Shown here one piece after another: positions 53,290-61,486 of a stretch of DNA of 64,000 nucleotides (within the stretch, counting starts at the first letter, position 1; each line of letters opens with the position of its first letter). This DNA is from Morganella psychrotolerans (GTDB taxonomy: Bacteria > Pseudomonadota > Gammaproteobacteria > Enterobacterales > Enterobacteriaceae). The notes beneath the pieces were generated by a model. It saw only the letters and a list, made by a program, of their open reading frames with translations, ran no database searches and was not told the DNA's origin. Both the position numbers and the translations under genes were made by a program. Location: NCBI RefSeq assembly GCF_001676055.1, contig NZ_LZEX01000002.1, positions 120,441 to 184,440 on the forward strand, given 5' to 3'.

Positions 53290-53312
53290 CCTCCCCGCCC
53301 TAAAGGGCGAGG
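53290..53312 (-). ncRNA. Right-end hairpin, probable 3' part of the TnpB guide (omega) RNA
   Basis: TnpB guide RNAs derive from the 3' end of tnpB through the right-end palindrome, with the guide formed by the flanking host sequence. This hairpin lies 13 bases after the tnpB stop. The guide would be read from 53282 downwards on the minus strand. Presence of the RNA is inferred from the family. Confidence 0.55.
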
Positions 53313-53325
53313 ATCCCTACAGCGT

Positions 53326-54534
53326 TCAGACCGGAGTCTGACTCACTTCGGCGGGTTCCTGCTTCATCGAGCGGCCTAAAGCTGCCATCTCTCCACAGGC
53401 TAACGCGGCGTGCCCCCCCGCTAAAATATTACGAGCACCGTTTATATCGGCGTTCTCCCTGTATCCGCATTCCAGACACGCGAACTGACTTTGTGACTGG
53501 CGGTTTTCTCTCGCTGTATGACCACAGCAGGCGCATTTCTGACTGGTGTAGGCTGGATTAATCGCCAGCACCTGACCACCACGCCAGAGCTGTTTGTATT
53601 CAAGCTGGCGGCGAAGTTCGTACCACCCCTGATCTAATATCGAACGGTTTAAGCCAGATTTTGCACGGACGTTGCGCCCATGCTGGCTTACCGTACCTGA
53701 TGCAGACTTTGACATGTTGGCAACCTTCAAGTCTTCAATGACGATCATTGCGTGGTTTTTGCTGATTGTCGTGCTGACTTTATGAAGGTAGTCGCGACGG
53801 ATATTTGCGATATCAGAGTGCAGGTTTTGTACTTTGCGTTTAGTCTTCTTCCAGTTGTTGCTGAACCGCACCTTGCGGCTCATTTCACGTTGGAGTTTGG
53901 CGAGTTTCTTCTGATTGGCTTTAAAGCTGTTTACCGGCTCAAAAATGGTGCCGTCAGATAGTGTAGCGAGTTTTGCTATGCCCGCATCAAGCCCCACCAT
54001 TGATGTTGATTTGTGTGAAGGTTCTGCTATTTCATATTCTGTCTGGACGCTGATATACCATTTGCCGCATGACTGGCTGACCGTGACATTCTTCACCTCA
54101 CCCACAACCTGACGGCTGTTGCGGTAGCTAATCCAGCCCAGTTTTGGCAACGATATCCGATTGTTTTCCTGATCAAGCTTCACGCCTTGCGGGTAGCGGA
54201 ATGCATCACTTTGACCGCGTTTTTTAAAACGCGGGAATGAAGCTTGTTTCCGGAAAAAATTTTTATAGGCGCGTTCCAGGTCTTTTAAAGCTTGTTGCAA
54301 AGGCTGAGAGGGCGATTCTTTTAACCACTGAGTTTCGGGTGCTTTTTTCCACTCAACCAACCACGCGGCCATTTTTACATAGGCAAGATATTTGTTCCCT
54401 GCCTCATGGTTTTCATTCTGCAACGCCAGTGATTTGTTGAATACAAAACGACAAGCCCCGGCGAAGCGCCGCATATCACGCTCTTGCTGACCATTTGGTC
54501 TTAACCGGAATTTAAAGGCTTGTAGTCGTTTCAT
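53326..54534 (-). CDS. tnpB: RNA-guided TnpB nuclease of an IS605-type element
   Basis: The 402-aa protein has the N-terminal [20 protein letters not shown] helix-turn-helix region, RuvC residues in [13 protein letters not shown] (Asp), [12 protein letters not shown] (Glu) and [11 protein letters not shown] (Asp), and a four-cysteine zinc finger ([14 protein letters not shown] ... FACLECGYR). All catalytic positions are intact. TnpB proteins of this type are guided DNA nucleases that help the element persist. It is transcribed toward the right-end hairpin, divergent from tnpA, with 23 bases between the starts. Confidence 0.93.
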   Translation of the reverse strand: MKRLQAFKFRLRPNGQQERDMRRFAGACRFVFNKSLALQNENHEAGNKYLAYVKMAAWLVEWKKAPETQWLKESPSQPLQQALKDLERAYKNFFRKQASFPRFKKRGQSDAFRYPQGVKLDQENNRISLPKLGWISYRNSRQVVGEVKNVTVSQSCGKWYISVQTEYEIAEPSHKSTSMVGLDAGIAKLATLSDGTIFEPVNSFKANQKKLAKLQREMSRKVRFSNNWKKTKRKVQNLHSDIANIRRDYLHKVSTTISKNHAMIVIEDLKVANMSKSASGTVSQHGRNVRAKSGLNRSILDQGWYELRRQLEYKQLWRGGQVLAINPAYTSQKCACCGHTARENRQSQSQFACLECGYRENADINGARNILAGGHAALACGEMAALGRSMKQEPAEVSQTPV

Positions 54535-54557
54535 TTCTGCAATTATACTATTGGCCT

Positions 54558-54974
54558 ATGACAAAAGAAATTGATATTCGTCGGGGCAGACATTGTATTT
54601 TCCTGATGCATGTTCACTTGGTCTTTGTTACCAAGTATCGACGCAGAGTATTTGATCAGGATGCTATTGAGAAGCTACGCAGCTACTTTTCCAGCGTATG
54701 CGCTGATTTTGACGTTGAGCTGGTTGAGATGGATGGTGAAAACGATCATGTTCACCTGATGATCAACTATCCACCAAAATTAGCAGTGTCGAATCTGGTG
54801 AATAGCCTGAAAGGGGTCTCCAGTCGCTTACTCCGCCGTGATCGACCGGATTTAGCAGCCAGGTATTACTACAAAGGCGTTCTGTGGACTCCAGGCTACT
54901 TTGCCAGTAGTTGTGGAGGTGCGCCAATATCCATCATCCGGCAATACATTGAACAACAGCAAACACCAAGTTAG
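54558..54974 (+). CDS. tnpA: Y1 HUH transposase TnpA (IS200/IS605 family)
   Basis: The 138-aa single-strand transposase has the HUH motif NDHVHLMIN near residue 62 and the catalytic tyrosine in SIIRQYIEQQ near 131. The start (RRGRHCIFLMHVHLVFVTKY) and WTPGYFASSCGG region are typical of the family. Length is normal, so the element may still be mobile. It lies next to the left-end palindrome at 54996-55015. Confidence 0.93.
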   Translation: MTKEIDIRRGRHCIFLMHVHLVFVTKYRRRVFDQDAIEKLRSYFSSVCADFDVELVEMDGENDHVHLMINYPPKLAVSNLVNSLKGVSSRLLRRDRPDLAARYYYKGVLWTPGYFASSCGGAPISIIRQYIEQQQTPS

Positions 54975-55066
54975 GTGGAAGACCGCGCCTTATATCCCCG
55001 CCCTGAAGGACGAGGTTTTACGGCGCACTGGATAAAAAAACCGGTGAGAGATTTCCTGAGAGCTGC

Positions 55067-56344
55067 TCATTCAGGCTCCCGCGTGATCCGCCGACGCTTG
55101 ACTGACATTGTTACAGAAGGTAATTCAGGCAATAACTGCCACTGCAACCCGGAAGTATCCGCACCCTGCTGCTCAAAATAGCGGGTAAGTGCTTGCTGAC
55201 ACACCTGAAGCTCCGCTCTGTCACACTGCGCAGATAACCTGAACACCCGCCCTTTCTGATGCAGACGAAAATCCGTTTCTGCCGGTAATGCGTTACAGAT
55301 TATGCGATTACAGGCATCCGCAAACAACCTGACGGGTCGGTTTTGCACATCAGCCAGCAATAACTGGTCATCACAACGCCCTTCAATGCGCTCAATAGCG
55401 GTTTGCACATCCCCGCACGGACACGGCGTGTCACGGATAACTAACACATCATCCAGCCGGTAGCGGACAATCGGCTGCGTTTTACGGGTAAAATCAGTGA
55501 TCACCGGCGAAAAGCGGCGTTCATCCAGCCACTCTTTCTCAATATACAAAAAGGCTTCATTCAGATGCAGAGTGCCATGCTCACACGTACAGCCAAGAAA
55601 TCCTTCCGTTGCCTGGTAGACTTCCCCGACATCATCAAATGCCTGTTGTAACAAGGCGTTATCATCTGACTCAAGCACTTCCGCCACTGAAATCACCCGC
55701 TTTGGTGACAGTGAGCTCTCACCTTTTATTTTCCGCCGCGCAATCTCTGCCAGAACCTGCGCCGGTGCCACAATAACAGAAGGCTGATACGCCACCAGGG
55801 CATTCAGATTGTCCTCAAAATCCCCCAGCAGGTCATAAAACCGGAAAGAGAGCCATCGGCTGTTTACACTTTCATAGAGATTATTGTTCGCACGCAGACA
55901 TAACGCGACACGCTCACCGGCAAATAAACCGTCCGGCAGCATTTTTGCCAGCATGGTTCCCGCCCAGACCGCCTGCTCCTGCGGGCTGACGACAAACACA
56001 CCGCGCCGCCCGGAAGTTCCTGATGACAGCCCGACACTGAACTGCCCGACCGTCGGTGAAAAGTTCCGCGAGGATTCACTGCACCGCGCACATTCAAGCA
56101 ATTCATCCACTTTCAGCCCGGCGGTGTTCATCTGATCAAAATGTTTCATCATCAGTGCCTTATCCATCTCAGGCCACTGTGCCAACGGCAGAGAACAATA
56201 AGGCGAGAAATAGGGGCTGCGGGACAGAACGCAGCGGATGAAGCGTGACAGCATCCGCTGTTGATGCCGTTCCAGCGCCACGCGATCCCGGAACTGCCGT
56301 TTTCGTGCCCGGTGGTAATACCACAGTGTTTTCAGCAGACTCAC
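55067..56344 (-). CDS. F390-synthetase/PaaK-like adenylate-forming protein
   Basis: The 425-aa product resembles coenzyme F390 synthetase-related proteins of the phenylacetate-CoA ligase fold. Visible are the ATP-binding loop FSVGLSSGTSGRRGVFVVSP near residue 105, YQATEGFLGCTCEHGTLHLN near 245, and the hinge region IVRYRLDDVLVIRDTPCPCG. It should activate a carboxylate as an acyl-adenylate and perhaps pass it to CoA or an amine or alcohol. It is the last gene of a four-gene operon, overlapping the upstream hydrolase by four bases. The substrate is unknown; no F390 chemistry is implied in this host, which lacks F420. Confidence 0.78.
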   Translation of the reverse strand: MSLLKTLWYYHRARKRQFRDRVALERHQQRMLSRFIRCVLSRSPYFSPYCSLPLAQWPEMDKALMMKHFDQMNTAGLKVDELLECARCSESSRNFSPTVGQFSVGLSSGTSGRRGVFVVSPQEQAVWAGTMLAKMLPDGLFAGERVALCLRANNNLYESVNSRWLSFRFYDLLGDFEDNLNALVAYQPSVIVAPAQVLAEIARRKIKGESSLSPKRVISVAEVLESDDNALLQQAFDDVGEVYQATEGFLGCTCEHGTLHLNEAFLYIEKEWLDERRFSPVITDFTRKTQPIVRYRLDDVLVIRDTPCPCGDVQTAIERIEGRCDDQLLLADVQNRPVRLFADACNRIICNALPAETDFRLHQKGRVFRLSAQCDRAELQVCQQALTRYFEQQGADTSGLQWQLLPELPSVTMSVKRRRITREPE

Positions 56345-57141
56345 AAATCACCTTCATGGCAGAGCTGTATCGGGATCTGACGGTTATCTATCTGATGCAG
56401 TTTATTCAGTGTCTCATAATAAGCGCGGCTATCATCCATAATCAGATTGGCAATCGCCATCGGGCCGCGCAGTTCACGGTAATTTGCAGGTGACCACGCC
56501 GCATCACCTGCCAGCAGAACCCAGCCGTCATCTGTTGCCACACATAACCCGGTATGCCCCGCCGCGTGTCCCGGCAGCGGCACCGCCAGCAGTGTTTTTT
56601 CACGGTTAACCGCGTATCCGTCTCCGAGAACTGCCAGCTCAGCCGGAAGAGCCACCTTCTCAAACTGTTCATAAAACCGGGTACGTGTTTCAAAATCATC
56701 CGGGATAAGCCCGCGCACAAAGGCTTTGCGCAGAGCAGAAAATCCTGTCAGATGGCGGGTTTTCGCCCAGCCGTCGCCGGAGCAAATCATGGGTACGCCG
56801 GGAAAATCACGCAGCCCGGCAATGTGATCACCATGAAAATGAGAAATAATAAGCCCTGATATATCAGCAGGCGTTATACCATCAGATTTCAGCTGAGAAA
56901 CCAGCGCGTCTTTGGCATCAAAATAAACCGGCGTTACCGTTCGGTAAAGGCGGATCACGCCGCGCCGGGTATGGTCATAAAAATGATCGGCATAACCGGT
57001 ATCAAACAACCAGCGCTGACCATGCCCCTCAATCAGCCATGCCCGCGCCGGAAATTTACAGGCTTTCATGCTCGCCCCTTTGAGCGCCACACAGCCCGGA
57101 TGGGTGCAGTAACCCGCTTCAAAAACCCGGATCTTCATCAT
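56341..57141 (-). CDS. Metallo-beta-lactamase-fold hydrolase
   Basis: The 266-aa product has the dinuclear zinc signature ISHFHGDHIAGL near residue 100, later ligands in PLPGHAAGHTGL and LAGDAAW, and a C-terminal LCHEGDL. The N-terminal YCTHPGCVALKGAS and RAWLIEGHGQRWLFDTGY resemble N-acyl lactonase or related esterase-type members. It could be a lactonase or thioesterase for the product of the operon. It overlaps both neighbours by four bases (ATGA), so it is made together with the ketosynthase, epimerase and ligase. Confidence 0.8.
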   Translation of the reverse strand: MMKIRVFEAGYCTHPGCVALKGASMKACKFPARAWLIEGHGQRWLFDTGYADHFYDHTRRGVIRLYRTVTPVYFDAKDALVSQLKSDGITPADISGLIISHFHGDHIAGLRDFPGVPMICSGDGWAKTRHLTGFSALRKAFVRGLIPDDFETRTRFYEQFEKVALPAELAVLGDGYAVNREKTLLAVPLPGHAAGHTGLCVATDDGWVLLAGDAAWSPANYRELRGPMAIANLIMDDSRAYYETLNKLHQIDNRQIPIQLCHEGDL

Positions 57142-58142
57142 AACTCACCCTGTTTTTCATTATTCAGCCAGTGTGCCGTGCGGGCGATCCCTTCCGCCAT
57201 CGTGTAACACGGATAATATCCCAGTTCATTCTGCGCACGCTCATTATTCAGTGTCATAGTAAAATACGCCGCGCCCAGACTATAGCGTGTCAACAGCGGC
57301 TCTTTTCCTGATCCTGCTAATTTTTCCAGACAAAACGCCAGGCCATACAACAGTGGGAAAGGTGCGGATTTTACCCGGCATTCGGTACCGGTCTGTGCAA
57401 ACAGTGCGTGCAGCGTGGTGATAAGCGGTTGCGGATCCTGATTAGTAATATTATAAACTGAGCCGCTTTTTACCGGCTGCGTGGTCGCCAGCGACATAGC
57501 ATGTACCACATTTTCCACATAGGTCAGATCAAACGCATTCTTTCCGCCACCGGGCAGGATCAGTCTGCCGTTACGCGCCCGAACCTGCGCCATCAGGCGC
57601 GGCAGCAATACCCTGTCATAAGGACCGAATAACCCGCGTGGGCGCAGGATCACAAAGGTAGTTGCCGGGAAGCCCGGTACAATGTCAGCTATCGCCTGCT
57701 CTGCCAGATATTTAGTCCGTGCATAGTCATTGGCAAACCGGTGATTCACCACCGATTCACGGATATCCTGCTGATGCGTAAAGTTAAAATAGATTGCCGG
57801 GGTGGAGATATGCACAAACCGCACAATACCGGCGTCCGCAGCTGCCTGAGCCAGTATCCGGGTCGCGATCAGGTTTACCGCCTCAAATTCTTCCCTGTCA
57901 CCCCAGGGGGCAGAAAGTGCCGCACAGTGCCAGACGGCCTGACAGTCCGCCATCAGTGTTAACGCCGTTTCCGGGGTCAGTGTGCGCAGATCCGCCGGAC
58001 GGAAAATGGCTCCGGCTGCCGTCAGTAAGGCACCCACGGCCCTGTCGCGTCCACAGGCGACAACCTCATGCCCTTCCCGCAGTAACGTTTCTGCTGCGTT
58101 GCGTCCCAGCCCGCTGGTTGCTCCCGTGACTAAAATTCTCAC
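57138..58142 (-). CDS. NAD(P)-dependent epimerase/dehydrogenase (extended SDR)
   Basis: The 334-aa enzyme begins with the extended-SDR nucleotide motif MRILVTGATSGLGRNAAETL, has WHCAALSAPWGDREEFEAVN near residue 70, the Ser in VHISTPAIYF and the catalytic YARTKYLAE near 140. Its layout recalls OleD and 3-beta-hydroxysteroid dehydrogenase-type reductases, which reduce a 2-alkyl-3-ketoacyl intermediate. Placed directly after a ketosynthase III gene with a four-base overlap, reduction of that enzyme's beta-keto product is a sensible inference. Confidence 0.82.
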   Translation of the reverse strand: MRILVTGATSGLGRNAAETLLREGHEVVACGRDRAVGALLTAAGAIFRPADLRTLTPETALTLMADCQAVWHCAALSAPWGDREEFEAVNLIATRILAQAAADAGIVRFVHISTPAIYFNFTHQQDIRESVVNHRFANDYARTKYLAEQAIADIVPGFPATTFVILRPRGLFGPYDRVLLPRLMAQVRARNGRLILPGGGKNAFDLTYVENVVHAMSLATTQPVKSGSVYNITNQDPQPLITTLHALFAQTGTECRVKSAPFPLLYGLAFCLEKLAGSGKEPLLTRYSLGAAYFTMTLNNERAQNELGYYPCYTMAEGIARTAHWLNNEKQGEL

Positions 58143-59155
58143 GGCACCAGTACCATTGCAGAGAGTGCCAGCCCGGCCGCTGTGCCGACCAGCAATACAC
58201 CGGATTTGCCGTAAAACCGGTCGGTAATAATAGCTTCATGCAACGCTGACGGAATAGACGCCGCCACCTGGTTTCCCCGGGTGGCATAGATATCCACAAG
58301 CTGTTTATCAGTGATCTTCAGCCGCTTGCGCATGTGTTCCAGCGACAGATGGCTCGCCTGATGCGGTACCACAGTATCAATCTGTGATAGTGCAATGCCG
58401 GCCTGTGACAGCACGCGATCAATAAAACCGTCAATCAGTGATGATGCCAGACGGAACAAAGGCTTACCTTTCATGTGAAACAGAAAATCGTCTTCTTTCA
58501 TGCCGGTCCGGGGATTACAACGGGTTCCCCCGGCGCGGATCTCACACATATCCAGGCCTTCGGGGTAGGTTTCCAGGCGAAACGAGAGAATACCGCTGTG
58601 TCCGTCGCCTTTCTCAACAATGGTGCAGGCAGCACCATCGCCGAAAATCAGGGATGACTCTTCATGTGTCCAGTCAATGCCGCGTGACGCAAGGTCAGCT
58701 GATACTATTGCTATACGCTGATATTGATTTGTTGCCAGCAATCCCGCGGCAATTTGTAATGCAGATAAATAGCTGACGCAGCTGGCATTAACATCAAAAC
58801 AAGCAATTCCCGGTGTCAATGATGAGCAGGCAAGAATATGTGCGGCACTGCACGGCAGTGCCTGAACCGGGATGGCAGATGCACAAATCAGGGCATCCAC
58901 AGAGGCCGGGGCAATATTCTGCTGTGCCAGCGCATGATGCAGGGCTTGCGCCGCCAGTACAGCCTGGCAGTCTGACGGGGCGGCATGATAGCGCCAGCGG
59001 ATCCCGGCCCGTTTTTCCACATACCCGCTGCGTTTATTGAAACGTTTATCAAGATCAGCCGATAAAACGCGGTCAGCCGGTAGTGCAACACCTGAAGCCA
59101 CTATTTTCAGCGGAACAAGCGCGGTGTTGTCTGACATCATCATTTCCTTACTCAT
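58139..59155 (-). CDS. 3-oxoacyl-ACP synthase III-family protein (FabH/OleA-like)
   Basis: The product has the thiolase-fold residues of KAS III enzymes: Cys in DVNASCVSYLSALQIAAGLL near residue 115, His in DTVVPHQASHLSLEHM near 255 and Asn in TRGNQVAASIPSALHE near 285. It is longer than a minimal core only by its N-terminus; AAGGA precedes a triple ATG, so translation probably starts at 59137 (MSDNTALVPLKI). The host must have a FabH elsewhere for fatty acid synthesis, so this copy likely makes a special beta-keto product. It is the first gene of a four-gene operon with ATGA overlaps. Confidence 0.85.
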   Translation of the reverse strand: MSKEMMMSDNTALVPLKIVASGVALPADRVLSADLDKRFNKRSGYVEKRAGIRWRYHAAPSDCQAVLAAQALHHALAQQNIAPASVDALICASAIPVQALPCSAAHILACSSLTPGIACFDVNASCVSYLSALQIAAGLLATNQYQRIAIVSADLASRGIDWTHEESSLIFGDGAACTIVEKGDGHSGILSFRLETYPEGLDMCEIRAGGTRCNPRTGMKEDDFLFHMKGKPLFRLASSLIDGFIDRVLSQAGIALSQIDTVVPHQASHLSLEHMRKRLKITDKQLVDIYATRGNQVAASIPSALHEAIITDRFYGKSGVLLVGTAAGLALSAMVLVP

Positions 59156-59267
59156 TTTTATCGTTATTAATTAATTTATTTACCAAATTATTATCGTATA
59201 TGGTATAGGAAAATGCGTATATGAAAAAATCATGTTTGAAACAGCACTATTTTCTACCGTACAGCAC

Positions 59268-59293
59268 AAAAAAAATCCTGCCGGAGCAGGATG
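59268..59293 (-). terminator. Hairpin with T-run on the minus strand
   Basis: ATCCTGC-CGGA-GCAGGAT flanked by eight A residues on the plus strand (a T-run for minus-strand transcripts), between the lipase gene and the ketosynthase operon. Together with 59335-59361 it insulates the operon. Confidence 0.65.
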
Positions 59294-59334
59294 TTACTTA
59301 AAAGATTTACAGTAACTTTCATCTACCATAAATA

Positions 59335-59361
59335 AAAAGCCGGAAATAATTAACCGGCTTG
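59335..59361 (-). terminator. Terminator of the lipase gene
   Basis: AAGCCGG and CCGGCTT arms flank an AT-rich loop and are followed on the minus strand by a T-rich tract, 40 bases after the lipase stop. Confidence 0.75.
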
Positions 59362-59401
59362 TTAATGACATTCAGACTAATGATATTAAAACCACAGACA
59401 T

Positions 59402-61279
59402 TTAAACAACACTCAGTACCTGATTCTGAACCAGTAAGTCAATCGAGTAGTCATGAATAGTGATGGTATTCTGTGCATCACTGATAACTACATTTCCTTT
59501 TACATCGCGGGCGTGAAGCAATACATCGCAAACATCTTTAAACATATCCGAGGTGAACTGAACAGTGTCTTTATCATGTGCGTACTGATTTAAATCCATA
59601 ATATCGGTTTTTCCGCCACTGTTTTTATCAAAGTGGAAAATATCATTACCGATACCACCAAACAGGATGTCATTACCTTTTCCGCCATACAGGAAGTCAT
59701 TACCTTCCCCGCCGTATAGTTCGTCATTACCGTCATTGCCGAGAAGAATATCATTAGCCTCCCCGCCGACCAGCAGGCTGGCAATTTTCAGCGCATGCAG
59801 TGTGTTATTACCACCAAGACCAAATACCACGCTGCCGGTTAAATCATCATCACCGTTTGTGCCGACAACCGCATTTTTATATTGTACTGTCTCTTTGGTT
59901 TTGAAAATAAAACCGGATTCATAACTCAGATTATGCGCATTCACATCAAAGGTTTTATAATATTCTTTGGCGAATTCCACTTTTTCAATGGATTCTATTT
60001 TTTTCATCCCGGTACCATCTTTCGGGAGGAAATACACAAAATCATTCACTTTATAAACATCCCAGTCTCTGGCAAAGCCGTGCAACATCAGCGTATCTGT
60101 TCCGGTTCCGCCGTCAATAACATCAGCACCTAAGCCCGGATTAATTTTATCGTCACCAGCTCCGGCAGAAATATAGTCACCTGCATCATTGCCTTTGAGC
60201 ATATTGCCGTATTCATTGCCGAATATAAATGCCGGTTTACCGTAGTGCCCGGTATTCTGATAAATATCCCCCACCCATTTTGTATGGCGCATCAACTGGG
60301 ATAAGTTATCCATGACAACAACACTGTCTTTATTCAGCAGCGGGTAAAATTTGGATGTTGCGATCCGCTCCCAACTGTCAGTCACCATATTCATAATATG
60401 GGGTGTCCAGCTAATCGGGATATTAAGTAATGATTTCGCCAGATAATTACCGCCACCCAATAAAGATAATGAATGTGGATCATCAAACGAAATAATATTA
60501 TTAAATGTAGATTCATAATCTTTGTCCGGATTAACGACTAAAGGTTTAGTCCCTAAAAATGCGCCAAAGAATGAATCTGCATCACCTGCAATACGGAATA
60601 CCGCATCATTTTCAAAACCAATATTCAGAACCGAACCATCATCATGAATATTCGGGCTGGCAAATGCAATATAGTTTGAATCTTTAAAGAACCCGCCGGC
60701 CAGCGTTTCCCTGGCTTGCGCGTTGACATTCACCAATCCGGCACCCAGGCTGTTACCGGTGATAATAATATCTTCCGGTGACAAGTTATTTTTGATTGCC
60801 AGATCTTTAACGGCTTCCAGCAAAGGCTCAAGATGCTTTGCAATGTTTCCGTTATTTAATTGTGTATAATCAATAAGATCAACAAGGTCATTGGTTCCGG
60901 TCCAGGTGAGTGTGATTTTTGTCAGCTGATTATGATCATCAAACTCACCTAAAATACGGGATTGTAATCCCTGAGACGGAATAATCTTACCCGTTACCGG
61001 ACTGCTTACTTTATAAAAACCAAAGCGATCCATGGCACTATTCGGCAGGTTCAGCTCAGCGGGCTTTAACTCACGCCATCCGGCAGGAATACCAATGTCC
61101 ATTTTACTGGGCATCCAATTGAATGCATCGGATAATGGTTCAAGTATATGTGTAATTACTTTCGCCACAGGGAAAAAACCAAGCTGAGTATGCAAGTTAT
61201 CATACATAGCAATTTTCTTAGCCGTCATCATTAAATCTATTGATTCTTGCGTTGTATAGTTCTTATAATTAAATATCAT
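59402..61279 (-). CDS. Secreted RTX lipase (family I.3, polyurethanase/LipA-like)
   Basis: The 625-aa product has the family I.3 layout: alpha/beta-hydrolase domain with the nucleophile in IITGNSLGAGLVNVNAQARE near residue 205 (GxSxG), then beta-roll repeats GNDAGDYISAGAGDDKI, DGGTGTDTL and EGNDFLYGGKGNDILFGGIG, and a hydrophobic/acidic C-terminus (DLLVQNQVLSVV) suited to type I secretion. It has no N-terminal signal peptide. It resembles Serratia and Pseudomonas LipA in length (~613-617 aa). The T1SS exporter is not in this window, so it must be encoded elsewhere. Terminators at 59335-59361 mark a single-gene unit. Confidence 0.87.
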   Translation of the reverse strand: MIFNYKNYTTQESIDLMMTAKKIAMYDNLHTQLGFFPVAKVITHILEPLSDAFNWMPSKMDIGIPAGWRELKPAELNLPNSAMDRFGFYKVSSPVTGKIIPSQGLQSRILGEFDDHNQLTKITLTWTGTNDLVDLIDYTQLNNGNIAKHLEPLLEAVKDLAIKNNLSPEDIIITGNSLGAGLVNVNAQARETLAGGFFKDSNYIAFASPNIHDDGSVLNIGFENDAVFRIAGDADSFFGAFLGTKPLVVNPDKDYESTFNNIISFDDPHSLSLLGGGNYLAKSLLNIPISWTPHIMNMVTDSWERIATSKFYPLLNKDSVVVMDNLSQLMRHTKWVGDIYQNTGHYGKPAFIFGNEYGNMLKGNDAGDYISAGAGDDKINPGLGADVIDGGTGTDTLMLHGFARDWDVYKVNDFVYFLPKDGTGMKKIESIEKVEFAKEYYKTFDVNAHNLSYESGFIFKTKETVQYKNAVVGTNGDDDLTGSVVFGLGGNNTLHALKIASLLVGGEANDILLGNDGNDELYGGEGNDFLYGGKGNDILFGGIGNDIFHFDKNSGGKTDIMDLNQYAHDKDTVQFTSDMFKDVCDVLLHARDVKGNVVISDAQNTITIHDYSIDLLVQNQVLSVV

Positions 61280-61433
61280 ATTTCATTCCTTGAGTTTATT
61301 CCTTGCCACAATTACCTGTTCATATTTAAACCGGTGTTAATGTAGTTCAAATATTGAGTAATGGCAATTAAACTAACCCTAAAATAAGGATTGTTATTTA
61401 TTATCACAAAATTAAGTATTAATACCCGGAAAT

Positions 61434-61463
61434 AAAAAAGCCTGCTACAGATGCAGGCTGATT
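61434..61463 (-). terminator. Terminator of gsk
   Basis: AGCCTGC-TACAGAT-GCAGGCT with an A-run on the plus strand (T-run on the minus strand), 24 bases after the gsk stop. Confidence 0.78.
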
Positions 61464-61486
61464 ATAATGTATGGGTAATTAAAATA

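Larger units (their letters stand above)
53283..55020. mobile_element. IS605-type insertion sequence (tnpA and tnpB divergent)
   Basis: A Y1-HUH transposase gene and a TnpB gene are divergently arranged, as in the IS605 group. Each end has a subterminal palindrome on the same strand (CCCCGCCCTaaAGGGCGAGG at 53290-53312 and CCCCGCCCTgaAGGaCGAGG at 54996-55015), and there are no terminal inverted repeats. The tnpB-side end reads TCAA on the minus strand at 53283-53286, which matches the right-end cleavage tetranucleotide of IS608. The exact left boundary near 55020 is estimated. Confidence 0.78.

Noticed and set aside
55067..56344. True coenzyme F390 synthetase
   Set aside because: F420 is not known in this group; the similarity is to the wider adenylate-forming fold only.
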